Assembly: GCA_023374025.1 (NCBI GenBank)
Contig: SIJG01000014.1
Span: 1,535,077 to 1,599,076, forward strand
DNA from: Heterodera schachtii
Taxonomy: Eukaryota; Nematoda; Chromadorea; Rhabditida; Heteroderidae
Length of the DNA stretch: 64,000 nt
Direction of reading: 5' to 3'
Position numbers and translations under genes: made by a program. The notes below the pieces were generated by a model. That model saw nothing but the letters and a program-made list of their open reading frames with translations, had not been told where the DNA came from and ran no database searches. This document shows, one piece after another, positions 45,490-57,200 of the stretch; positions within the stretch are counted from its first letter, which is position 1, and each line of letters starts with the position of its first letter.

Positions 45490-46028
45490 GAGCTCGACAT
45501 TTTGAAAAAAGCCTGGACCTGGACCTGGACCTGGATTCCATGTTGGACCTGGACCTGGATTCCATGTTGGACCTGGACTTCCTGGACAAAAATCCAGGAA
45601 AATCCAGGTCCAGGAAAAATCCAGGCTCCTCGAGACCTGGATCCAGGCCTGGACCTGGATTTTTTGAAACTCGTTTTAAAAATCAAAAAAACGTTTGAAA
45701 AAAAAATTATTTGCTTAGAAACATCTAAAAATATCTAATTAATAATAATAATGTGTTTTTAAACTTATTTAATATTTTTTTGAAAACTTGAAAAAACATC
45801 GGTCACTTAAAAAAATAAATTCTAAAATTTTGTCCAGGAAAATCAAGGTTTTTTCCTGTTTTGCCTGGACCTGGATTTTTTTTTCACATTTGACCTGGAC
45901 ACCTGGATTTCCTGGACAAAAATCCAGGAAAATCCAGGTCCAGGAAAAATCCAGGTTGCCGAAAAATGACCTGGACCTGGATCCAGGAAAAATCCAGGCC
46001 TGGATCCAGGTCCAGGTCGAGCTCTAAA
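45490..46028. repeat. Hexamer-built inverted repeat (CCTGGA/TCCAGG)
   Basis: Starts TTAGAGCTCGACATTTTGAAA and ends GGTCCAGGTCGAGCTCTAA, an inverted pair. Between them both flanks (45510-45665, 45835-46020) consist of CCTGGACCTGGA and TCCAGGTCCAGG units, with a shared block CCTGGACAAAAATCCAGGAA in each. Open frames through it (WTWTWIPCWTW) are repeat shadows. A diverged relative lies at 28570-28715. Confidence 0.85.
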
Positions 46029-46542
46029 AATTATCATTCCGTCCAAATGTCCTAAAAATTCCTTTCGTTGCATTTGCCATTTATTCAACAAGAATATTTA
46101 ATTTTTCCCCTTTTCCAAGAGAAGGAATGCATGGAAAACAACACATTTGAGGTGCAGTGAATCTGCTGCTGACCGGCGGACGTTCTTTAAAAGATGGACG
46201 CGACTGATAATTAATTGGGACGGGCAAAGGAAAATAAACAAAAAAAGGGCCAAAGGGCGGGGGATAAATAATAATAAATCGGTCCCTCCGCCATCCCTCG
46301 GGTCATTTGCGATGGCATCGCTTTTCTCCCTCTCTTGAGAATGCCCTCCTCCCCATCCCCGGGAATGATTGAGTGCCTTTGGTCCGTTCCGTTTGGCTTC
46401 GCTTTGGCATTCGTTCTTTCCTTCATTCATTTTCCCTTTCCTTCCCAATTTTCTTCAATTTTCAATTAACCAAAAATCTCAATTTTATTTTTATAAACAA
46501 TTCATTTCTCTCTTTTAATTGTTCTGTTCCAAGTACAGCAAA

Positions 46543-47618
46543 ATGAAGTCGGAGTTTGGCATGGAAAACAAATCATCGGCGGACAATTTTGATGAAAATG
46601 GCATTTTCGACTTTTCGGATGTGCGTGAAGCGATTGAAGAATTTAACCAGGAATTGGACTTCGATAAAATCTACCCAAAAAACATTGCGCTCATTTGGAA
46701 TTTGCCGCCCGTTTTGGACTTGGTTTTGTTGCGCGACGAATTTTTGGCTGAATGCAAAAATAAAGTAAATGGTTGAATTTAATCGAAATTATTGTAGACT
46801 GATTGCTGATCATCGCAATTTAGGTGCCCAAACTGTCACTTATCTCCACCAAAATCAAAAGTCGAACTGATAAGGTGGACAAATGGGTGAAAAACAAAGA
46901 CCCGAATGGGAACCCGAACGTACTGCTCTGCTCGTACATTCTGGTCGCTGTTCGACAACGCGAAAAGCTCTTTGAACTGATCGGAGTTTGGGACCAAAAG
47001 TGAGTGATCAGCCTGCTGGGAACATTAACGAGCAGTGGGGAAGCTTTTGAGGAAACACTGTGGACGGGTCGGATTTGAAGGGCGGCGTCTTTTCATTTAG
47101 GATAATTTCTCCTCCATAGGTCCATTAATAAATTCTAATCTTCTCTATCTGTGTAATCCGAATGAAACTCTGAAAAATTCGCCTACATTTTTGGTACTTT
47201 CTGTTCTGTGCACAAATGTAAAAATCGCGTGCAAAAAAATCCTTTTTTTGTGGCATAAACGCAACAATTTAAGACAATATTTGCTAAAACACTAAACTTA
47301 TCAAAGTGAGAAAATACGTATTTAATTGAGAATTTGTTTTAGGTCAGAAACTTCAGAGAAAGCAATTCCATAGGCACAGATCACAATTAATAACTTTTTT
47401 TGGGGAGTATTAAATTCTTAAAAATTCATTAATTTTTTTAAATTTTTTATTTAACAGTTTATTCTGAAATTCCGTCCACCCGAAAATGTCGGCTAACCAT
47501 CTCAAACCCCTGGGGGGAGGGTAGGGGATTATCGAACTTAATACTTGGATTTAGGATGTTCCAAACTAAGAAATTGAGCGCCAAATTGTCAAAGTTTGAC
47601 GGCGGCGATGATCAGTGA
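46543..47618 (+). CDS. Orphan protein, paralogue B of an inverted pair
   Basis: Three exons: 46543-46764, 46824-46999, 47555-47618 (stop 47616-47618), 153 aa. It starts MKSEFGMENKSSADNFDENG. Core segments are EEFNQELDFDKIYPKNIALI, WNLPPVLDLVLLRDEFLAEC, STKIKSRTDKVDKWVKNKD, NPNVLLCSYILVAVRQREKL and a C-terminus FQTKKLSAKLSKFDGGDDQ. Exons 2 and 3 are 176 and 64 nt, exactly as in paralogue A. The second intron (555 bp) is longer than in A (160 bp). There is no signal peptide and no recognised domain. The ATG at 46561 is an alternative start. The shared ends and central WNLPP and NPNVLLCSYIL blocks are presumably the constrained parts. Confidence 0.82.
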
Positions 47619-50600
47619 GAGTGAAAGTGATCAGCGGAATGATCAGAGGAGGAAAAGAAGAAGGAATTTGAGGAAAGTGTTGCACTCTGGAATTGACTAA
47701 TGATTACGATTTCGAATTTCGTAAATTTTGTGAAACCAATTAAAGGAATAAATTTTCATAAATATTCGACAAAATTAATTGGAAACACTCATTTTTCCAT
47801 TTTACATTATTTTAAATGCGTTAACTTTGGCCGTACGGTATTCTGAATTTTTGTGCGATATTCTTAAGCAGATTTTACCAAAAGTTGTGATATCTTGCGG
47901 ATTAAGAAAAAAGTTTACTCGAGAGAAAATTGCGAATTAATAATAAAAATTTTTTAGAAATGTGTTAAAAATATTTTATTTTTAATTTGTTTTGTTTTAG
48001 GCATATTTAAATTTCCTAATTATTTTGATTAAATTATCCTTTTTAATTTTTAATTTTTCATGTTTTACGGTAATTTCGCATTTTCTTTCTCTTGGGCCAC
48101 CTCCATTTCGTACAAACTTTGATTTATTTGTGCCATTTTCTATTATTTAATTCCTTTTTTTTACCAATTCTGTCAATTCATAAAATAAATCAACCAAAGA
48201 AATATTTATAGGCTAAAAAATGAAAATATTTGGAGAGATAGAGAGAAGAGATTGCTTATTATATTATGCCAAGCACTGTCTGTAAATAATAAAGCAAAAA
48301 CAAAAAAAAAAAAATTATTTTTAAAGGCTTTTTAATCTCATGCAAATTCAATTTTTAAAAATTTAATCCGCTTAAATTGAAAGAACAAAAAATGAATTTG
48401 ACCCCCGTTTTTGCCATTATTCTTCTTCCCCGCCCCACGCTTATCAAAGTAAGTCGTGCCCATTATTTAAGTTTTCTCTCTTTTCTTTCTTTTTCCTCAC
48501 TTTCTCTGCTTTTGCCCCTCCATATGAAAGTTTCCCCATTTATTTATGGACTTCCAAAAGGGTAATGAGCTTAGTTTAAGCGATTTGTGCTGTTTGTTGG
48601 GTGAGTGAGGAGTGTTTTGTGCATTAATTGTTGTCGCTTTGGCCAACCTTTTCCCTTTTTCCCTTTCCCTCCGTCCCAAATCCCCCGGGGGGAGCAAAAA
48701 ACCGAATCTCCGCCAGCGGCGAGGGATTTGACATGCGCAGCATCAGCAGAAGCAGAAGTCAGTAAAGTCAGCATTTGGCCCGCCCCGCCTCCTCGCCGCC
48801 ATACTTTCGCTCTTTTTGGTCGCGCATGTGTCCTACTTTGGCCGGGGGTTGGGGGGCGAACATGGACAGACCCCCGGGGGACGGGGGGGGCAACCACCGA
48901 TCGGACGGACCAACCAGTCCTGTCAGTTCCTGCTGCTCTGCTCCCATGCGCCTTCCTTTCACTCTGCTCATTCATTCGGCTGTCCCATTGACCCGGATTT
49001 GGTGGTCCCACCCGCCGGGGTTCCCCCCTCCATTTTCTGCTGCTGTGCGACCCTTTCCCCACATAATTTCCTTTTACTTTCCGATCGCTGGGAATTTCTT
49101 CCCCCCCCCCCCCCCATTTGCCCGTTCGCTTTCTCCTCCGATCCCAATTTCCCCCGCCCCCCCTCCCCCGCCTCTCTCTCATGGCCAAATCCGCTCCGAA
49201 TGCTTTTCCTTTTCCTTTCCCCTTCACTTCCATTTCCTTTCATTCACTCCCCCCGTCGACCCTATCCATATTCGGAGCAGCACACAAATCAAAAGCATCC
49301 AAAACCTGTTGAGTTTGCTTTTTCATGGCCACTTCAGCGAATCCATGACCCCGAAAGGGGGGGGGGGGTCTGCCGATTGTGAGGGGCCAAAAGAGTGTTT
49401 GTTTGGACTGCGGGAGGAGCTTTGGAGGTGAATGTTTGGGAGAGAATTCCGCTGATGGATGGGGCGGGCGCGGAGGGATTTGCATGACCTAGCGAATCCA
49501 ACTTTCAGCCGAACGAAAACAATTCGGGTTCGTCCAACTTGGCCAACTGTGGCCAAGTTCTCGGTTTTGTGTTGTGCTACAAATTTTAAAAATCGGCCAA
49601 AATTCCCAAGAATTCAAACTTTTCACTGTTCCGCTTCGCCTTCGTTTTGTCCATTTCCGCTTTATTCCTTCGACCATTTATTTCTCTTCAGAGATTAGTT
49701 CATTTCTCTGCTGGGTTGCCCCAGCTGATTCCCCCCCCCCCTCCCAGCAAAATAATAATAATAAAATAATGATTGGGTCATTCAAAATTAGCTTTTCCTC
49801 CCACCTTTGGCATTGGCTCACTCCCTCCCTTTTAGGGAAACAATCGCTTCTATTAAATTCAGAATTATATTTGCGGTCAACGCTTTTTATTGTTCACTTT
49901 TTCACTTTGTCCGTTTTGAACTTTGCCTTTTCCCTTCTAATCGTTAATTCACTGATCGTTTAAAAAGCATTTTAAAAAATCGGTGCCTTTTGATCGGTGT
50001 ACAAATTGACCATTCGGTAAAAATTTTTTCCCCCTTTTTTTCTTTTGTAAATTTTGTCGGGAAAAGAAAGAATGAATGATCCCTCCCTTCCATTCTTTTC
50101 TTAACAATTTATGGGCTGTAAATGTCAAATTCGCTTCACTCTTTTGTGCTTCGAGGGTCATTCGCTTTTCGTTTCGTCTCGGCCCATTGCTTTTCGGCCA
50201 AAAGTTTTTCCGTCCGTCGCAAACATTTCGCAAACTTTTTGTCCAATTTTAAATGAATTGGGCACGGTTATTCAAATGGCTTTTGGCATTGTGCCAACAT
50301 TTATTTGTGTCTCGCTCTCCAAAATGACTGTATTGTTTGGTGGATTATCTTCACCAAATGACTGACCATCGCTTCCTCTCATTTTGCCGCTTTATTATCT
50401 TAGCCCCCCCCCCCCTTTTGTTGGTCCATCCTTTCTTTAATTGTCCACAAAATCATTTCCATTCCGTGCCCGGAAATAGCCGTACAAACAAACGGCCGCG
50501 CCCATTCAGCGGCAGAGGCATTATAATGTTCCCCGTCATCGGATCGCACAAACGAATGGTTGGCCAATGCTTAAACCCTTCCCAGCATGGCCAAAAATCC

Positions 50601-53600
50601 GTTTTTGGCCCTCCCCTCGAATTGGTCAGCGTTTTTCTGCTGATGGTTGGCCATTCATTGCGCGTGAAAAAGGGGTGCGATTGACGGGGCGGGGGACGGC
50701 GAAAGTGACTGATTTGTGAGTGACCAATTCGGCCGCCGTTTGGTGCCAGCCGACTGTCCCCATTTTGACCGCTATTTTTAGCTGGAAAAGCAAAATTTGC
50801 ACAATTAACGTTGAAAATGACATTACGCCATCATTTATTTATGCGCGTACAATTGGACAAAGTTAAAACTATGCCATTTGTCTGTCCAAACAATAAACAG
50901 AAAAAAATATTTTTAATATTTTTATTCGATTATTTTACATAAATCAGCTATCATTTTGACATCTAAAAAAACATTTGCTTTCTGAGCGATTGTCCTGCCC
51001 CATTTCCAAGCAATTTGATGCATTCATTAAACAAGGTCCTCTCCAATACAAACCAGATTTGTTAGTTTGATTTTTTGTGCTGTGTTTGGGCGAGTTAATT
51101 TTTCTCGGCTTTTTCTCGCCTTAAACTGTTTCTAATTAATTACAATATCCTGTTGCCAGCCGTTGTTACTGATAATATGTCAAGCCAAGGTCAGCCCATT
51201 GATCAGAAACATTCCCTCCTCCCCCGGGTGATTAGCATCTGATCAGATCAGCAACAGGCGAGGCAAAGCGAAGAAAGCGGATTTGACTGAACGGAACAGC
51301 AACAACAATTCATCCGTCCGTCCGACTGATCGCCCAGCAAATTACCCGCTTTCATTTTCTGTCGGACGAAAATCTGCGAAATCCAACGCAACATTCGACG
51401 CATTTCCCATCCCATCGCACAAATCGCCGCCCCTTATCCGCCCATTTATCGCTGTTCGTTTGCCGTTCGCCCCAAGCAAAGAAATGGGGGAAGGGGGGGG
51501 GGGAACACGTCCCCCCGGGCAAATTGCCGTGGGATGGATTTGATCCAAAGTGACGATAACAATGGAAGAAAGTGGGGACGGGTGGAGAATGAGAATGTGT
51601 GAACGGTGAGTGAGTGGAGACGGACGACGACGGCGGATAATAATGAACACGCCGGAGGGGGGGGGGGAAGGGATCAACAGGGGGATAAGGGGAGGGGCGG
51701 GGGATCAACCCCGGCGGAGGGGAGGGATTGTTTCTTTCTTCTCCCTTCTGTTGCTGACTGACTTTGTCTGATCAGTCGCAAATAGTCAATCCCTCTGACC
51801 GATTGGACCTCATTAACAACTTTTCTTTCATTTCTTTCTTTCGCTGATCACCCCATGGTTGATGATCAGAGGGTCAATCTCATTCTCCAAGGGCACTTTC
51901 ACTATTCGTTTCCCATTTGATCGGTCCCTTTGCCCAAATTGCGCCTTCCATTCATTTTTTATTTTAATTTCCAAAATTATTTTTTTATTATTTCTTAATG
52001 CAATTTGGCTTTTTCTTTTCGCTTCTTCTCCTGTATGATGAAAGAAAGGGCAGGCAAAAAATGCCTTTTTTGGCTACGACAGCCATTCTTTTTCCCGCCC
52101 GCCCACCAAATCCATTCACAATCACCGCCCTCCCCTCCCCCCCCCCCTTTCCCTCCCACTGCCCTCAGCCCCAAAAATGTGAATTTCCTGCCCCTTCCCC
52201 CTCAAATAAATGCCATCCGACGACCCATGTCATAAGATTTTTGGCATTTTTGTTTTTGCGCAGAAAGTGCCTTAACGAATTTGCCCAAAATCCCACACAT
52301 ATCGCGCCGCCCTCTTTTCCTCACTGTATCCGCCCAATTAAATATGCTTTTGCTGCTCATTTTTTACGCCGCCTTTATGCCAAATAACATAAAAAAGAAG
52401 AAGGACTGGCATTTAAAATAATGCAAATAAAAATTGGAAAATATAAAATTCCAATTTATGCATTTTCTTTTTCTTTTTTTTTTTCTTCATCACAATTGTG
52501 AATGTTTATTAAAATAATTGTTAATTCTGAATGTGAACAATACTACCAATAATATGAAGAATATTAATATAATATCAATAATATAATTAATATAATAATT
52601 TAATAATAATAAAAATAATTAATAATAATAATAAACAACACAATAATATATGTAATTCTTTCTCCTCCCAAAAATTGAGGTTCATTCGAAATTCATTTAT
52701 TATTTTCTTCGTCATGAATTGTTGTTTATTGGGGAGTGATAGCGAGTAAATAACGTGGCCGGATATTAAGGACAAGTGAATTTGGGGGGGGGGGGGGAAG
52801 AATAACTGCCATCAGATCAGTCAGGTCCAAGAAGACATTCATTCATTCATTCATTCATTCATTCATCCCTTTCTTATTTTTATTTTGAAATTTTAATTAT
52901 TTATTTAATTTATTTGATTTAAATGCACTGAAAAAACAAACTAAAATAATCATGAACCATTTTCAAAACTTCATTTTGTTTTAATTTTTATTTCATTTTC
53001 AATTTCTTAGGGATAAAATTGAATTCTTCTTTATCTTTCAACAAAATTAATCTTTTCTTTTCTTTTCCATTGTTATTAAATCATAAAATGATTGAATTGG
53101 CATTTTCTCATTGGTTTTTGGATAATTATGCCATTGACTGCCTTTTCGGCTGTTTCATTTAAACTTCTCGTTTTTTGACACGTACTTATGGTAAACCAAA
53201 TTGTGTCAATTTTCTGCTGGTCATCTTCATAAAAGCCCCCCCCCCCCCCCTCAAATTCATCCATTAATTAATTAATTATTCTCCCCAATTCTCCCCCCCC
53301 CCCCCCCCCGATTCTCTTCTCCTCCCACAAATGTTGTCCAACTTTGTGGGTTAAGTAAGCACTTCTCCTTCCGCTCAATTCTTTTCTCTCCAAATTTGCA
53401 CCCCATCCAAAAGTGTCTTTGACTTTTCAAATTTATTGTGCGTTCCCCCCCCCCCCCCCCCTCGGGCGATGATTTGGGTCAAAATTAAAAACAATTGGAC
53501 GAAACAGCGGCGTTTAATACGCGTGAACATTCACTCCAAAGTTAGAAGAGAAAAAGAGAAACGGAGTCACTACTAATTGAGCAGAAGCTTAGCCATTCTT

Positions 53601-53858
53601 TCTGTATGCTTAAACTGTTTTTCGTTTCTAATTTCATTTTTTAATGAAATTACCTTTAAAACAGGAAATCATAAATCTTCACAAATTTCTTTTATAAATT
53701 GGCCATTTTTCGACCTTTGGAACTGATCGACGACCATACAAAAATTCATCAAAAAGCAATTGACTGGCCACTGATCAACCACGGATAAACAGTGCTTGGA
53801 CTCATCTGATCAGATCATCAGCAAAAGCAATTGGACACCATTTGGAGAGAACAAACCA
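47619..53858. other. Intergenic, homopolymer and pyrimidine rich
   Basis: No convincing gene. AT-rich at 47820-48400 and 52440-53080, including a TAA-rich stretch at 52560-52640 and (ATTC)n at 52838-52866. CT-rich and C-run blocks occur at 48650-49330, 50404, 52135, 53237, 53294 and 53446. G-runs occur at 49358, 51496, 51660 and 52783. The longest frames (48571-49431) overlap on both strands and are Pro/Gly/Arg-biased. TGATCA palindromes recur (51190-51260, 51760, 51845, 53720-53825). Confidence 0.55.
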
Positions 53859-54280
53859 ATGAAAATGGTGAGTTTGTTAAATTTGTCTTTCATAAAACAG
53901 TAGCAAATGGGCGAATTAGTGACTAATTTCTTTTTCTAACTTTTCAATGTAAGAATTCGTTCAAAATTCGACAGTATGCATAATCCTCTTTTTTGTTACC
54001 ATAAGACAATGAGACATTCACTTAACCTTTCTTTCTTTTCTTCCAATTGTCCGCCATTTTTCCGTTATGTCTCATTTGTCAGCTGAATCCCAAAAAACTT
54101 TCTTTCCCAAATGATCTCCCCCAACCCTTTTGTGTCGGTCGGTGTTCCCGAGAAGGGTCAATTGAGGGGCAATTGGCCAATGAATGGTCCGTCCGGTCCT
54201 TTCCATGTCCAACAGCGGAGTCTGAGACCATAAAACGAGTTGGACAATTGGAAAAGAGGGACAAATGGGGGGGGGGGTGA
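53859..54280 (+). CDS. Tentative two-exon small gene
   Basis: ATGAAAATG at 53859-53867 is followed by a strong donor (GTGAGTTTG). A strong acceptor (TCATTTGTCAG) at 54082 opens a 66-codon frame to a stop at 54278-54280 in the same phase. The product would be about 68 aa: LNPKKLSFPNDLPQPFCVGR at the start of exon 2, then SREGSIEGQLANEW and KRVGQLEKRDKW. It has no signal peptide and no family match that I recognise. TGATCAG-type motifs lie just upstream. The short first exon and G-run at the end make it doubtful. Confidence 0.3.
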
Positions 54281-57200
54281 AAGAATTGTGAAAAACTAGA
54301 CCAAGAATAAAGAAGAAAAAAAATCGGAAAGGAAAAAGTGGGATGGAAGGACAGCGAAATTGGGGAAAGTTTTTCCCGAAAAATTGGAATAAATTTGAAA
54401 TTATTTAAAAGAAGGTTATAAAGTGGTCGGCAATCAATCAATTATAATTTTCAAATGTTTTTTTATGGTGATGGATGGCCTTCTCTTTAATCAATTATTC
54501 TTTTTAATCACTTCCGTACCTTTCATTTATCCCTTTGTTTTGTTAAGTTCGTTTTAATTACTTTTGTAATTTTAATTTAACCTTCCCCTTCCGTTTTACC
54601 CATTAAAATAATACAATTAATTATTCATTTTGTCTTCCAAAATGAAATTAGCCGACTCATTAGCGGGCGAATGAATTGCCTTTTGTTGTGTGTTCAATGG
54701 ACGGGAGGAGAGATCGCATAAAATTGGTGCAAGGCCACCAAAAAATTCGGTAGGGCGGGGCGAGGGATTCTGAACATATTTTGATCAGTCCGTTGTCAGT
54801 TTGACCGATCATTTTATCATTTTTTAGTAACAAATATTATTATTTTCGTCTGATCGGCTTTTTTTACCCGGGGCAAAATTCTGAATTCGATTACCCAAAT
54901 TTATTCTTGCTGTTTAATCGTCCAATGGATAAATTGTACAGGGTTTTATTTTTGATTTAATTTTTCACTAATTGTCCATTTTTCTTACGGTGTTAATGCT
55001 TCCTTTAAAAGCACAAAAACAAATGTTCTGTTCACCATTCTTTTTCGCTTATTAATCATTCGTTGCAAATTCGGCGCCGCAATTATCGTATTAAGCCCCC
55101 CCCCCCCCCGCCCCCAATTCGCTGCTTCTCAAACGGCAGCTTAACAAAACGGTTTCGTCTTGTTTAAGAAGTGCCGCTTGTCCTCATCAGTGCGTCTCCC
55201 CTTTCCCTTCCTTTCCCCTCCCTTTATTCCTCCTTCATAATCACCCTTCCATCTCCCCCCCCCCCCCCCCCCCCCTCCTCTGTCCCCACAATTTCCTACC
55301 ACGACATTAATCCGGCACAATAATTGAGCGTTCCCTTTAAGTGCCCTCCCTTTTCGGCACTTTTGTTTTCTCAGACCATTTGCGTTCTTCAGTTGGGATG
55401 GCTTTCACAGGTCTCCCCCCTCCTCCCCTTCTCTCCCCCCTTCTCTTCTCTCATTTGCCCACGCCACCTCACTTTCCATCCGCCCTTATCTCCCCCTTCC
55501 CCCAATTCCTCCACAATTACCGTCCTTGAAGGGGCCCAATTCATTTGTGGCGGCGATGGCGGCACAATTGTTTCTTCATTTTTGGGCAGAATGGAGGGAA
55601 GGGAAATCAGTCGCGGGACGGTCCGACGGACGGAGGGACGGAGGGGCGGGGGGAGAGAAGGCGGGAGACGGACGGGCGACTGACCGGGGGACGGGGAGCA
55701 CGGACAGAGTCCGTCCCGCGCCGCTCGGCTCCCCTTTATCAGATCTCGGCGACAGGAATAGTAAATGATGGGGAGAAGAATGAGCGGGACGAAGAAGGGG
55801 AGGAAGAAGAGAAAATGGGACGACAAAATTAAAGAGTAAGCGAAAGGAGAAAAGGAGAAGAGTGTCCCTCCCTCCTTACCCCGTCCAAGGTGAATTGGTC
55901 GCCGGAGGGGGGGGGAGGGAGGTTATGCCGACGGAGATTTTACGAGTTGTGCTGTCGCCGGGGGGGGGGGGGGGAAGGACGTCGGAGAGGGCACAAAACG
56001 GATCATCACAAAGAAGAAGAATGAATGGGGTGGGGTTGAAGGAAGGAACTGTTGCTGCGAAGGGGGGGGGGGAAGAGGGAAGAGGGAGGACGATTGTCCC
56101 CCTCCCCTCCCTTCCCGTTCTCCCGCTCGTCTGTCCACTTCAGTTATTCCTCCATCATTCTCCTCCTTTTTTGTGCCCACCATCATCGGCGGATGATCCG
56201 AAAGGACCAAATGCGGAGGGGGAACAGAAGGGAGGGGGGGGGGGATGAAGCTGAACGGAAGGGATCGGGCGGAAAAAGCAGCGGAAGATGACCCAACTCT
56301 TACAGTTTAGGCATGCATCTTCCGTTTCGCCCATCTCTGCTTTAACGGATGATGAAGCATCCCCTCCTTCCCCTCCACCCCATCCCCCTCCTCCTCTCTC
56401 TTCCTCTACCATTTCCCCCCTCCCTCCAATTCTCTCCCGCGTCCGTTTCCCTCCTCCTCATTTGTCAGTCCCATCATTTTCTCGCATTATTCTTTTTTGT
56501 TTGTTTTTTTGCACCAATTCAATCTCTCAGTTTTCATCTTCCGCCCTTATCTTTGTCTTCTGTGGCCGTGCCCACCCATTCGGCATTTTTTGCCTCTCCC
56601 CCGCCCTTCCCATTTTGGCTCCTTTTTCCGATTGGCCAATTCCTTTTGTTGCTGTGCCCCGCCGTTTTCATTCATTCCATGAGGACAACAGAAGCGGAAG
56701 AATGTGCGGATGAGGAGTTGAAAACCTTTCCCCCCGCCCTCGGCCAATGAATCCATCCCCTCCCCCTTCCCCTCCCCCCCCCCCCCATTTCCTTCCCCAT
56801 TCTGTTCCTCCTCCGCTTCTCCCCGTCCATTTGTGCCAATTTGGCCGTTTGTGCCGAGTCGGAGGACCTTTCGGATTAAATAAAATGTGCGCCCATGGGA
56901 AAACTTTTTATTTATTCACTTTTCATTGGCAATGTGCAAATTGTTGGGGATGAATTGGGGCAGAGGCCATTCACCAGCAGAACAATGGCACGGGGAGAAG
57001 CAATTTATGTACCGACTCATGCTTATTTATGAATGATGGACAAGGAAATGGGGGAGGGAAAAACGGGAAAAAAGTGAAAAGCTTGACATTCCATAAAATA
57101 TTAAGTCTTTAATAGGGCCCGGACTTTCTGCATCACCAGGCGCCTGAAACCATGCTTTTTGCCACCTAGACTAGGCCGGCGCCGGACTAGGCTAAGCTTT

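Noticed and set aside
45502..46027. WTWTWIPCWTW-type ORFs
   Set aside because: Translations of CCTGGA hexamers in a foldback repeat.
48571..49431. Overlapping frames of about 220 aa on opposite strands
   Set aside because: Compositional: pyrimidine-rich DNA lacks stop codons. No conserved motif on either strand.
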